From: Hoeflea sp.
Lineage (GTDB): Bacteria > Pseudomonadota > Alphaproteobacteria > Rhizobiales > Rhizobiaceae
Length of the DNA: 64,000 nucleotides
NCBI RefSeq assembly: GCF_002733955.1
Contig: NZ_NVXQ01000005.1
Coordinates: forward strand, 1-64,000
Reading direction: 5' to 3'
The notes below the pieces were generated by a model that worked only from the letters and a program-made list of their open reading frames with translations, was not told the DNA's origin and searched no databases. Shown piece after piece: positions 27,895 through 36,596 of this stretch. The position numbers and the translations under genes are program-made. Every line of letters starts with the position of its first letter. Position 1 is the stretch's first letter.

Positions 27895-27936
27895 ATCAAT
27901 GTAAGCGCTTACATTGATTTATGCAAGCGCTTACAT
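27895..27936. promoter_or_regulatory. Tandem LacI-family operators
   Basis: Two palindromes with the core AAGCGCTT. The first is a perfect 24-bp dyad (27895-27918, core TGTAAGCGCTTACA). The second is a 16-bp dyad with one mismatched pair (27921-27936). Their centres are 22 bp apart, two helical turns. They fill the gap between the TRAP operon and the divergent lacI-type gene and are the obvious repressor sites. Confidence 0.9.
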
Positions 27937-27980
27937 GGTGCATTTGATATCGTCCCGGTATAGTGACCCAAAGAGGGGCG

Positions 27981-29009
27981 ATGAGCGACTTTGCGAAACC
28001 AACACTGGATGATGTGGCGCGCGCGGCAGGAGTGTCGACGGCGACGGTATCGCGTTGCCTGAATGCGCCGGACCGGGTGATCGCACCAACGCGCGAACGG
28101 GTGATGAAGGCGGTCGAGGCGCTGGGCTATACGCCGGATTTTGGCGGACGCGCGCTGGCCTCGCGGCGAACCAACACGGTCGGCGCGATCATCCCGACCA
28201 TGGACAACGCCATTTTTGCACGCGGCCTGCAGTCGTTTCAGGAAGCGTTGTCGAAGTTCGGCAAGACCCTGCTGGTTGCAAGTTCGGGCTATTCTCCGGC
28301 GCGCGAGCGCGAGCAGATGGAGGTCATGGCGGGGCGCGGCGTTGACGGGATGCTGCTGATTGGCTCGGCCCGGCCTGACAGCAGCGTCGATTTCCTGCGC
28401 CGCCGCGGCATACCCTTTCTCGGAGCCTGGAACCTGGGTGATGCGGAAGGCTATTTCGTCGGCTTTGACAACCACGCCGCCGCTGCCGAGCTGACGCAGA
28501 TGGTTCTCGACAAGGGCCACCGCCGGCTCGCGATGATTGCCGGCATTTCGCAGATGAATGATCGCGCAGCGGACCGGATGGAGGGTGTGCGGGCCACGGC
28601 CGAAAGGGCGGGAATCGCCCGCGCGCAGCTACCGGTGATCGAAGCTGCCTACACGTTTGACGACGGGGCGCGGGCATTTGGCGAGCTGATGGCATTGTCG
28701 CCACGCCCGACGGCGGTGATGTGCGGCAATGACGTGCTTGCCGTCGGCGCCATGCAGAAGGCCCGCGAGCTCGGGCTTGGGGTGCCCGAAGATGTGTCGA
28801 TCACCGGTTTTGACGACATCGACCTGGCGAGCGTGGTTGCCCCGAAACTGACCACCATACGGGTGCCGCACCGGCGCATGGGCGAGGCTGCAGCCGAGAT
28901 GCTGATCAAGCTGATCAACAAGCAGCCGGTGGAGCGGCAGATCGAAATCCCGACAGCGATCGTCGAGCGCGACACACTCGGCCCGCCGCCGGTTGATCAT
29001 TCAGCCTGA
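27981..29009 (+). CDS. LacI-family repressor of the HpsN-like operon
   Basis: A 342-residue LacI/GalR regulator. The N-terminal helix-turn-helix reads PTLDDVARAAGVSTATVSRC, with the hinge ALASRRTNTVGAIIPT. The periplasmic-binding-like domain carries the effector pocket, and the C-terminal SITGFDDIDLASVVAPKLTT is standard. The ATG at 27981 follows AGAGGGG. It is divergent from the TRAP operon across tandem operators and therefore probably senses the imported compound or a catabolic intermediate. Confidence 0.93.
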   Translation: MSDFAKPTLDDVARAAGVSTATVSRCLNAPDRVIAPTRERVMKAVEALGYTPDFGGRALASRRTNTVGAIIPTMDNAIFARGLQSFQEALSKFGKTLLVASSGYSPAREREQMEVMAGRGVDGMLLIGSARPDSSVDFLRRRGIPFLGAWNLGDAEGYFVGFDNHAAAAELTQMVLDKGHRRLAMIAGISQMNDRAADRMEGVRATAERAGIARAQLPVIEAAYTFDDGARAFGELMALSPRPTAVMCGNDVLAVGAMQKARELGLGVPEDVSITGFDDIDLASVVAPKLTTIRVPHRRMGEAAAEMLIKLINKQPVERQIEIPTAIVERDTLGPPPVDHSA

Positions 29010-29026
29010 TCCAGAATCGCCTCGCC

Positions 29027-32000
29027 TCAATGGAAATTGCGACCTTTCGGCAGGGCACGGCCCGCGGCCCTGACACTTGCCAGTTCCTCGTAATCCTGAC
29101 GCAGTTCCGGCGCATCCCGGATCAGCCTGATGATCTGTGCTGCAGGCTTGCGGTCACGGCCCCGCATATCGTCGATCGGGCGGCGGACCTCGTCGGCATT
29201 GGCAAGCCCGCCCATGTCGCCCGCCATGTCTGAAATCTGCGCCATAATCGGGGTCAGATCCTCGAGATATTCGGCCACCACATGGATGACGCCCTGCTCG
29301 TTCTGCAGCCTGCCGCGCACGCCGATGCAGCGGCTGCCGAGCACGATGGCGCGGAATTTCTCGAACACCTTGGGCCAGACGATGATGTTGGCTACACCGG
29401 TCTCGTCCTCGATGGTTTCAAACACCACGCCCTTGGCCGAGCCGGGCCGCTGCCTGACCAGGACGAGGCCCGCCACCTTGACCACCCGGCCGGAACGGAT
29501 CTTTTCCAGATCGACGTTCAACCGGCAGCCCTTGCCGGCAAGCCGTTCGCGCAGGAACGACATCGGGTGCGCCTTCAATGAGAAAGACAGCGACTGGTAG
29601 TCATTGATCACCTGCTCACCCAGCGGCATCGGCGGCAGGTCGACATCGGGCTCCTTCTGCAGATCGTGGCTGTCGGCAAGTGCAAACAGGGGCAGCCGCT
29701 CGGCGCTCGAGAGCGGATCGAGCGCCTTGACCGCCCACAATGCGTCGCGGCGATCGAGCCCGATGGAACGGAAGCAATCGGCTTCGGCCAGTTGCTCGAT
29801 GGCCCGGCGCGGCAGGCCGGAGCGCATCCACAGATCGCGCACACTGTCATAGCCACGCCCGCGGTTTTGCATGAGCTGCAAGGCCTCGGCCTCGCCAAAT
29901 CCCTTGACGTGGCGCAAACCCAGCCGCACCGCGTGGCTGTGCTTCATGATGTCCTTCATTTCGCGATGCCGGGCTGACAGCGGCTGCGGATCGGCATCCG
30001 GCTCCAGCGTGGCATCCCAGTCTGAGCTATTGATATCGACCGACCGGACCTCGACACCGTGCTCGCGGGCATCACGGATGAGCTGGGCCGAGGCATAGAA
30101 GCCCATCGGCTGGGAATTGAGGATGGCAGCACAGAAGACATCCGGGTAATGGCACTTGAGCCAGCACGAAACATAGACCAAGAGCGCGAAGCTGGCGGCA
30201 TGGCTTTCGGGGAAACCATATTCGCCAAAGCCCTCGATCTGGCGGAAACAGTGCTCGGCGAAATCGCGCTCGTAGCCGTTCCTGACCATGCCTTCGACCA
30301 TCTTGGTCTGAAACGAGCCGATGGTGCCGACGCGGCGGAAGGTGGCCATGGCGCGGCGCAGCTTGTCGGCCTCGCCCGGCGAGAAGCCGCCGGCGACAAT
30401 GGCGATGTTCATCGCCTGCTCCTGAAACAGCGGTACACCAAGTGTCTTGCCGAGTACGGCGCGCAATTCCTCCTTGGGAAAGGACACCTCCTCCTTGCCC
30501 TGGCGGCGGCGCAGGTAGGGATGGACCATGTCGCCCTGGATCGGGCCGGGACGGACAATCGCCACCTCGATGACCAGATCATAATAGGTGCGCGGCCTGA
30601 GCCGCGGCAGCATCGACATCTGCGCCCGGCTTTCGATCTGGAACACGCCGATGGTGTCGGCGCGGCAGATCATGTCATAGGTCGCGCTATCCTCGTCTGG
30701 CAGCGAGGCAAGCGTCTCGCGGCGGCCGTAATGGGTGTCGAGCAGGGTGAAGGCCTTGCGAATGCAGGTCAGCATGCCGAGCGCCAGCACGTCGATCTTG
30801 AGCATGCCGAGACTTTCAAGATCATCCTTGTCCCACTCGACAATGGTGCGGTCCTCCATCGCCGCGTTCTCGATCGGGATCAGCGACGAGAGCTTGTCAC
30901 GGGTGATGACGAAGCCGCCGACATGCTGCGAGAGATGGCGCGGGAAGCCGGTGATCTGCGAGGCGAGGTCGAGCATCTGGGCGAGGTGCTTGTCCGTCGG
31001 ATCGAGACCGGCGCGGCGGGCATCCTCGGCGTCGACCTCGCGCGACCAGCCGCCCCATTTGGTGCCGGAAATCGCACTGATCGCATCATCGGAAAGGCCG
31101 AACACCTTGCCGACCTCGCGGATCGCCGAACGGGCGCGATAGGTGATGACGGTGGCGGCGAGCCCTGCCCGCTCGCGTCCATACTTCGCGTATATGTACT
31201 GGATCACCTCTTCGCGCCGCTCGTGCTCGAAGTCGACATCGATGTCGGGCGGCTCGTTGCGCTCCTCGGAGATGAAGCGCTCGAACAAAAGGTCGACCTT
31301 GCCGGGATCGACCTCGGTGATCTCGAGGCAATAACACACGGCGGAATTGGCGGCCGAACCGCGGCCCTGGCAGAGGATGTTTTCAGAGCGGGCGAAGCGG
31401 ACAATGTCGTAGACAGTGAGAAAATAGGGCGCGTAATCGAGCTTCCTGATCAACCCCGTCTCGTGGGCGATGGCTTTCAGAACCTTCTCGGGCGCGCCTC
31501 CGGGGTAGCGTTTCTTCAGGCCTATTTCAGTGAGCTTTTCCAGCGCTTCCTGAGCGGGCAGCGGGTCCGGTCCAAGTTCCGCGAACATCGGTGCGTCGGG
31601 ATATTGATAGCGCAACTCATCGAGTGAAAACCGGATGCGGCGAAACAGCGTGGCGGCTTGCACAACCGCTGCCTCGTAGCCCCTGAACAGATGCAGCATC
31701 TCGGCATGCGTGCGCAGGTGCCGTTCGGCATTGGCCTGCAACCTTGTGCCGATGGTCGCCAGCGTCCGGCCCTCGCGGATGCAGGTCAGCACGTCCTGCA
31801 GCGGACGGCGCTCGGGCGCGTGATAGAGCACATCGCCGATAGCCACCAGCGGCAGGCGGTGCTTGCGCGCCAGCCGGGCAAGCACCGCCATATGGCGCTG
31901 GTCGGCGCTGCCATAGGCCCGCGACAGGGCCAGATAAAGGTGATCGGGGAAAGCGTCGCGCAGCCGCTCCAGTGTGGCGGTCAGCCCTGCCCTGGAGACG

Positions 32001-32404
32001 CCATCAGGGGCGACCACCGCCATCAACAGGCCTTCGCCGTGGGTGAGCAGATCCTCGAGCATCAGGTGGCATTCGCCCTTCGGCGCACGGCGTTTTCCCG
32101 TGGTCAGCAATTCGCACAGATGGGCGTAGGCGGCGCGGTCCTCGGGCCAGACGAGAATGTCTGGCGTGGCGTCCATGAACACCAGCCGGCAGCCCGGCGC
32201 GTAGGCCAGCCCGGCTTCCTTGGCTGCCATATGGCCGCGGACCACGCCTGCAAGCGAATTGCGGTCGGTTATCGCAATGCCACCCAGGCCGAGCCGCGCG
32301 GCCTGCACCACCAGTTCCTCGGCATGAGATGCGCCGCGCAGAAAGGAGAAATTGCTGGCGGCGGCCAGTTCGACATAGGCAGGCCCTGCGGATGGCACAG
32401 TCAT
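29027..32404 (-). CDS. dnaE2: Error-prone DNA polymerase DnaE2 (ImuC)
   Basis: Alpha-subunit-like C-family polymerase for damage-induced mutagenesis; it acts with ImuA and ImuB in translesion synthesis. The 1125 residues hold a PHP domain (ELAAASNFSFLRGASHAEEL at the start), the palm with the catalytic PDIDVDFEHERR, the thumb/fingers region and a C-terminal OB fold. The ATG at 32404 overlaps the imuB stop (ATGA), which fixes the start. It is the last gene of an SOS operon and converges with the lacI-type gene. Confidence 0.95.
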   Translation of the reverse strand: MTVPSAGPAYVELAAASNFSFLRGASHAEELVVQAARLGLGGIAITDRNSLAGVVRGHMAAKEAGLAYAPGCRLVFMDATPDILVWPEDRAAYAHLCELLTTGKRRAPKGECHLMLEDLLTHGEGLLMAVVAPDGVSRAGLTATLERLRDAFPDHLYLALSRAYGSADQRHMAVLARLARKHRLPLVAIGDVLYHAPERRPLQDVLTCIREGRTLATIGTRLQANAERHLRTHAEMLHLFRGYEAAVVQAATLFRRIRFSLDELRYQYPDAPMFAELGPDPLPAQEALEKLTEIGLKKRYPGGAPEKVLKAIAHETGLIRKLDYAPYFLTVYDIVRFARSENILCQGRGSAANSAVCYCLEITEVDPGKVDLLFERFISEERNEPPDIDVDFEHERREEVIQYIYAKYGRERAGLAATVITYRARSAIREVGKVFGLSDDAISAISGTKWGGWSREVDAEDARRAGLDPTDKHLAQMLDLASQITGFPRHLSQHVGGFVITRDKLSSLIPIENAAMEDRTIVEWDKDDLESLGMLKIDVLALGMLTCIRKAFTLLDTHYGRRETLASLPDEDSATYDMICRADTIGVFQIESRAQMSMLPRLRPRTYYDLVIEVAIVRPGPIQGDMVHPYLRRRQGKEEVSFPKEELRAVLGKTLGVPLFQEQAMNIAIVAGGFSPGEADKLRRAMATFRRVGTIGSFQTKMVEGMVRNGYERDFAEHCFRQIEGFGEYGFPESHAASFALLVYVSCWLKCHYPDVFCAAILNSQPMGFYASAQLIRDAREHGVEVRSVDINSSDWDATLEPDADPQPLSARHREMKDIMKHSHAVRLGLRHVKGFGEAEALQLMQNRGRGYDSVRDLWMRSGLPRRAIEQLAEADCFRSIGLDRRDALWAVKALDPLSSAERLPLFALADSHDLQKEPDVDLPPMPLGEQVINDYQSLSFSLKAHPMSFLRERLAGKGCRLNVDLEKIRSGRVVKVAGLVLVRQRPGSAKGVVFETIEDETGVANIIVWPKVFEKFRAIVLGSRCIGVRGRLQNEQGVIHVVAEYLEDLTPIMAQISDMAGDMGGLANADEVRRPIDDMRGRDRKPAAQIIRLIRDAPELRQDYEELASVRAAGRALPKGRNFH

Positions 32405-34053
32405 GCGAACAGCCCGTGCATGTACCAGGCGGGATCGCTGGTCTCGCGCCCGTAAAGGCCATGGCGGAACATCCAGAAGCGATAGCCCTGGCGATCCTCG
32501 ACGCGGAAATAATCCCGGGTGCGGGCGCCGCGCCCGTCGCGCCACCATTCGCAGGCAATGCGCTCGGGGCCTTCCGAACCGGCAACCTCGTAGGCCACGC
32601 CGCGCCAGCGGAATTTCAGCGGCGGGCCGTCGGGCACCTCGGCAATCGTCTGCATCAGTTCGGGCCGGTCGAACAGGATCAGCGGCCGGGTGATGATGCC
32701 GCCAGGGTGCTCCGTCTCCGGCGGGAGCGCCAGGGCGGCATTGCCCGCGGCCTGCTTTGCTGAACCGTTCACGCCAAGATGAGCCACCGGCTGACGGCCG
32801 AAACTGCGTTCGGGAATATGAGTGTCAGCCAGCACGAAGCGCTGAACCCGCTCCAGCCCGAGCCGTGCGCCGAGCCGGTCGACCAGGGCATCGTGTCCCT
32901 GATCGGCTGAATGGCCCGCCATCATCTCGGCTTGCGCCGCATCGAAGGGGTCGGCATGCGCCACGTCGAGCCGGATCAGGTCGAAGCCGAAACCGGCGTC
33001 GAGATCATCATGCAGGCCGGCGATGCGTTCGGCGAACAGGCGGCGGATCAACTTCGCATCGCGCAAGGGCCGTGCGGTCTGCACGTCGAGTTCGCTGACA
33101 TGGCCATCGACCCGGAACAGCTTGAGCCGTCCGTGACGCAAGCCCAGGCCGCGCCGTTCCAGTGGTTCGATGATGCCTTCGGCAAGCGCCGCGGTCACAT
33201 GGCTGATCTCGTCTTGATGGGTCAGCGGCTCGGCAAAGCGGCGTTCGGTGGAGAGTTCCGCCACCGGCATGATCGGCGAGATTGCCTCGGTCTCGCCGCC
33301 CAGCGCCTGATCGAGACGCTGCATCAGGCGGGCCCCAAAGCGGGCGGCCAGCGGCGCGCGCGGCAGACCGGCGATGCAGCCGATGGTCTTGAGCCCGACA
33401 CGGCCAAGCGAGGCGACCATGGCCGGCGGCAAGCGCAGGCCGCTCAGGCTCAGCGGCAGGATCGCCTCGGCATGCGCGCCTTCAGCGATGATCCGGGCCT
33501 GGCCGTAGCGCGCCATCGCCCAGGCGGCCCCCGGGGTATCGGCGAGACAGAGCCGGGCGTGAAAGCCCTGCGCGCGCAGTCTTACCTCGAGATCGGAAAT
33601 CAGCCCCGCCTCGCCGCCGAGCAGATGGGCGCAGCCGGTGATGTCCATGAACAGGCCGTGGTTGCGCTCGGCCTCGGGGGCAGCATCCAGCGCCACAAGC
33701 GGCGTGTAGCGCTCGCACCAGCCGGCGATCTTCAACAGCAGCGCCTTGTTGCGGGCGTCATCTGCCGGATGGCAATCGAGATCAGGCACCAGCGCGCGGG
33801 CATCGCTCAAGCTCTGGTTGAGCCGCACGCCGTTGTCGCGGGCGCGCTGATCGAGGGCGATGATGCGAATGGCGTTCTTGACCGTGTCCGTGACGACGAC
33901 CGGCGGCGCGTCAGGATGCGCGTCCAAAATCCTGTCTGTGATCCAGGACTTGCCCCATCTTGCCCGATGGATTGCGTCTGTCGGCAGAGACGGGAAGACG
34001 ATCGAGAGAATGCGCTGGCGGGTTGGCGCGGGCGTGTGGGTTTGGAGCGGCAT
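32401..34053 (-). CDS. imuB: Y-family-like mutagenesis protein ImuB
   Basis: Non-catalytic Y-family polymerase relative that links ImuA, DnaE2 and the beta clamp. The 550 residues begin with RILSIVFPSLPTDAIHR. The palm-like region has ALDAAPEAERNHGLFMDITG, and the little-finger and C-terminal DUF6504-like region ends with RVEDRQGYRFWMFRHGLYGR. The first catalytic acidic pair of active Y polymerases is replaced (FPSLPTDA). ATG at 34053 lies inside the 3' end of imuA, so the two overlap by 143 bp in different frames. Confidence 0.9.
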   Translation of the reverse strand: MPLQTHTPAPTRQRILSIVFPSLPTDAIHRARWGKSWITDRILDAHPDAPPVVVTDTVKNAIRIIALDQRARDNGVRLNQSLSDARALVPDLDCHPADDARNKALLLKIAGWCERYTPLVALDAAPEAERNHGLFMDITGCAHLLGGEAGLISDLEVRLRAQGFHARLCLADTPGAAWAMARYGQARIIAEGAHAEAILPLSLSGLRLPPAMVASLGRVGLKTIGCIAGLPRAPLAARFGARLMQRLDQALGGETEAISPIMPVAELSTERRFAEPLTHQDEISHVTAALAEGIIEPLERRGLGLRHGRLKLFRVDGHVSELDVQTARPLRDAKLIRRLFAERIAGLHDDLDAGFGFDLIRLDVAHADPFDAAQAEMMAGHSADQGHDALVDRLGARLGLERVQRFVLADTHIPERSFGRQPVAHLGVNGSAKQAAGNAALALPPETEHPGGIITRPLILFDRPELMQTIAEVPDGPPLKFRWRGVAYEVAGSEGPERIACEWWRDGRGARTRDYFRVEDRQGYRFWMFRHGLYGRETSDPAWYMHGLFA

Positions 34054-34807
34054 GGTCAAAACTTCTGTCTTTGGGGTTCCAGGCTAAAAGCCATTGGCCG
34101 GTGCGTCCGGCGCGGTTGCGTTCCAGCGTCAGGGACAGCCGCATTGCCCCAACGCCACGTTCAAGATCGTCGTCCGCCCCGGACATTTCAGTGTTCACCC
34201 GCCAGCGCGTTGCCGCAGCGCTGGCCTCCTCCTCCCCGCTTTGGCGCAGGGTCAGCGCCAGCACCCCGCTCTGGCGCGCCCGCAGCATCAGCCGCCGGGT
34301 CGCCGTCATGTCAAAGCGCGCCGGGTTGCCCTTGATCTGAAAGATCAGCGCCGCCAGCCCGGTGCAGCCCGCCGCCTCGTCAGCAGCCCACATGGCGCCT
34401 TGCAGATCGCCCGGCTCGACCATTGTCAGGCAGGACGGATCGAGCCCGTACTGGCCAAGGCCTGCCGGAAACAGTCCTCCGCCATCAACGCGGGTGGCCG
34501 GATCCGTGACCCAGACAATGCCGCGGCCGCCGCGATCAGCCGCCATGGCGCGGGCCGCGAGCCCCAGCGCAAAACCTGTGGCCGCACCGATGTCGCGCGC
34601 CAGCGGGCTGCGCAGCTCGTGCAAGCCACCGCAGGCAAGACCACCCTCAAGACAGTGATCGACCGCGCTGGCACCCAGTGTCAGCGGTGAGGACCTCTCC
34701 TCACTGCCAAGCGCCATCCCCCTGTGCGCCTTATACGCCTGTGCCTCGTAGACACGGGTGCGTGCCTCCAGGATATCGGTCGCGGTCTGCAGCCTCGAGA
34801 GACTCAT
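33911..34807 (-). CDS. imuA: SOS mutagenesis protein ImuA
   Basis: RecA/SulA-like partner of the ImuB-DnaE2 mutasome. The 298 residues include SAVDHCLEGGLACGGLHELR and RGIVWVTDPATRVDGGGLFP, typical of rhizobial ImuA, followed by TRWRVNTEMSG and the usual QWLLAWNPKDRSFDHAAPNP near the end. About 40 extra C-terminal residues result from reading into imuB. ATG at 34807 is used rather than a TTG two codons upstream. A LexA box lies 15 bp upstream. Confidence 0.88.
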   Translation of the reverse strand: MSLSRLQTATDILEARTRVYEAQAYKAHRGMALGSEERSSPLTLGASAVDHCLEGGLACGGLHELRSPLARDIGAATGFALGLAARAMAADRGGRGIVWVTDPATRVDGGGLFPAGLGQYGLDPSCLTMVEPGDLQGAMWAADEAAGCTGLAALIFQIKGNPARFDMTATRRLMLRARQSGVLALTLRQSGEEEASAAATRWRVNTEMSGADDDLERGVGAMRLSLTLERNRAGRTGQWLLAWNPKDRSFDHAAPNPHARANPPAHSLDRLPVSADRRNPSGKMGQVLDHRQDFGRAS

Positions 34808-34821
34808 GCTCAATCCATCTT

Positions 34822-34836
34822 GTTCCTGTTATGTTC
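34822..34836 (-). promoter_or_regulatory. LexA (SOS) box of imuA-imuB-dnaE2
   Basis: GTTC, seven bases, GTTC: the direct-repeat SOS box of Alphaproteobacteria, 15 bp before the imuA start. It supports LexA/RecA control of the whole cassette. Confidence 0.88.
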
Positions 34837-34990
34837 TAATAAACACCGGAGTCGGCGCGAGAGTCAATCTGATGATTTGTGGATAAGAACACAGGGGCTT
34901 TTTCCCACACGGCAAAACAAGCCCCGAGACTGCCGGGATGCCCTGCCCGGTTAGGCAGCCTCGATCTGAATCAGGCTCGAACCGCGATGA

Positions 34991-36517
34991 TCACATCACC
35001 GCGCCCATCTGCCAGGGCACGAATTCGGCGCCGCCGAAGCCCAGTTGCTCGCTCTTGGTTTCCTCGCCGGAGGCTACCCGCAGGAACAGCTCGAAAATCT
35101 CGCGGCCCTTGTCCTCAAGGCTGACGGCATCGCTGATGATATCGCCGCAATTGATGTCCATGTCGTCTGACATGCGGCCATACATTTCGGAATTGGTGGC
35201 GAGCTTGATGCAGGGCGTCGGCTTGTAGCCAGAGACCGAGCCGCGGCCGGTGGTGAATGCAATCAGGTTGGCGCCGGAAGCAATCTGGCCGGTCACCGAA
35301 CAGGGGTCGTAGCCGGGGCTGTCCATGAACACGAAGCCGCGCTCGGTGATCTGTTCGGCAAACTTGTAGACCTGGGTCAGCGGCGCCGTGCCGCCCTTGG
35401 CCACGGCGCCAAGCGATTTCTCGAGGATGGTGGTCAGGCCACCCTTCTTGTTGCCGGGCGAGGGATTGTTGTCCATCTCGCCGCCATTGCGCTCGGCGTA
35501 GTCCTCCCACCAGTGAATCCGCTCGACGATCTTGGCGCCGACCTCGGGGGTCACCGCGCGGCGGGTCAGCAGGTGCTCGGCGCCATAGATTTCCGAGGTT
35601 TCCGACAGGATGGTGGTGCCGCCATGGGCGACCAGCAGATCGGATGCCGCACCCAGCGCCGGATTGGCGGTGATGCCGGAATAGCCGTCCGAGCCGCCGC
35701 ACTGCATGCCGATCATCAGATGTTCGAGGCCGGCGGGAGCACGGGCGATCTTGTTGGCCACCGCCGCCATTTCCTTGAGCTGCTCAATCCCACGCTCGAT
35801 GGTCTTGCGGGTGCCGCCCGATTGCTGGATCGTCATGTAGCGGAAGTTGCCGTCCGACCGCATGCGGCCGCGGCCGACCAGATCCGGCACCTGCATGACC
35901 TCGCAGCCCAGCCCGAGCAACAGGATTCCGGCAAAGTTTGGATTGCGGGCATAGCCTTGCAAGGTGCGGAACAGAGTGTCGTAGCCCTCGTCATTGCCCG
36001 ACATGCCGCAGCCGGTGCCGTGGACGATCGGCACGATACCATCGACGTTTTCAAACTGATCGAGCCAGCCCTGTTTCTCGGATGCCTCGGCGATGAAGCG
36101 GGCCACCGAGCCGGAACAATTCACCGAGGTGAGAATGCCGAGATAGTTGCGGGTGCCGACGCTGCCGTCAGCGCGATGATAGCCCATGAAATGACGTTTT
36201 TCGCCAGGAACCGGAAGCGGTCGTACTTCGGTTGAAAACTCCTGCGCCTCGGCGTGGCCGCCCATGCCGAGATTGTGGACATGCACATGGGTCCCAGCTG
36301 CGATGGCGCTGGTTGCGATGCCGATGGTCTGGCCATAGCGGATGACCTTCTCACCCTCTGCGATTGCCCGGGAGGCAATCTTGTGCCCGCGCGCCACGGC
36401 TTCCGCAAGCGGAACATCCAGACCGGGAAGTACCGCGCCGGTGGCCAGGTCCTTGAGCGCAATGATGACGTTGTCACTCTCGTTGAGGCGAATTGTCTGG
36501 GGAAGTTCTTTTGACAT
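34991..36517 (-). CDS. UxaA/GarD-family sugar-acid dehydratase
   Basis: A 508-residue fused dehydratase: an N-terminal SAF-like domain (residues ~10-95, with AGTHVHVHNLGMGG) and the large C-terminal altronate/galactarate dehydratase domain starting at GYHRADGSVGTRNYLGILTS. It contains VPIVHGTGCGM, IGMQCGGSDGYSGITANPA and the metal/active-site cysteines of the family. Members remove water from altronate, galactarate or related sugar acids. The regulator is divergent. No uronate isomerase or reductase is nearby, so the substrate is open. Confidence 0.88.
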   Translation of the reverse strand: MSKELPQTIRLNESDNVIIALKDLATGAVLPGLDVPLAEAVARGHKIASRAIAEGEKVIRYGQTIGIATSAIAAGTHVHVHNLGMGGHAEAQEFSTEVRPLPVPGEKRHFMGYHRADGSVGTRNYLGILTSVNCSGSVARFIAEASEKQGWLDQFENVDGIVPIVHGTGCGMSGNDEGYDTLFRTLQGYARNPNFAGILLLGLGCEVMQVPDLVGRGRMRSDGNFRYMTIQQSGGTRKTIERGIEQLKEMAAVANKIARAPAGLEHLMIGMQCGGSDGYSGITANPALGAASDLLVAHGGTTILSETSEIYGAEHLLTRRAVTPEVGAKIVERIHWWEDYAERNGGEMDNNPSPGNKKGGLTTILEKSLGAVAKGGTAPLTQVYKFAEQITERGFVFMDSPGYDPCSVTGQIASGANLIAFTTGRGSVSGYKPTPCIKLATNSEMYGRMSDDMDINCGDIISDAVSLEDKGREIFELFLRVASGEETKSEQLGFGGAEFVPWQMGAVM

Positions 36518-36580
36518 TGGCTAAGTCCTGGGGACAGGTGAGGGTTGAGACCGGGCTGTGGCTTGACAGGCGCAGAGCTT

Positions 36581-36596
36581 TACTAACATGTTAGTA
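36581..36596. promoter_or_regulatory. GntR operator candidate overlapping the regulator start
   Basis: TACTAACATGTTAGTA is a perfect 16-bp palindrome. Its last base is the A of the gntR ATG. A TTGACA element lies upstream at 36563-36568. In the 78-bp gap between the dehydratase and regulator genes it is the only clear dyad, so it could repress both. Confidence 0.75.

Noticed and set aside
30059-31627. A 522-codon plus-strand frame over dnaE2
   Set aside because: Antisense to conserved polymerase motifs; composition is typical of a shadow frame.
34894-34925. GGGGCTT...AAGCCCC hairpin downstream of the altronate-type dehydratase stop
   Set aside because: Seven-base stem with an 18-base loop and no U-tract; too weak to call a terminator.
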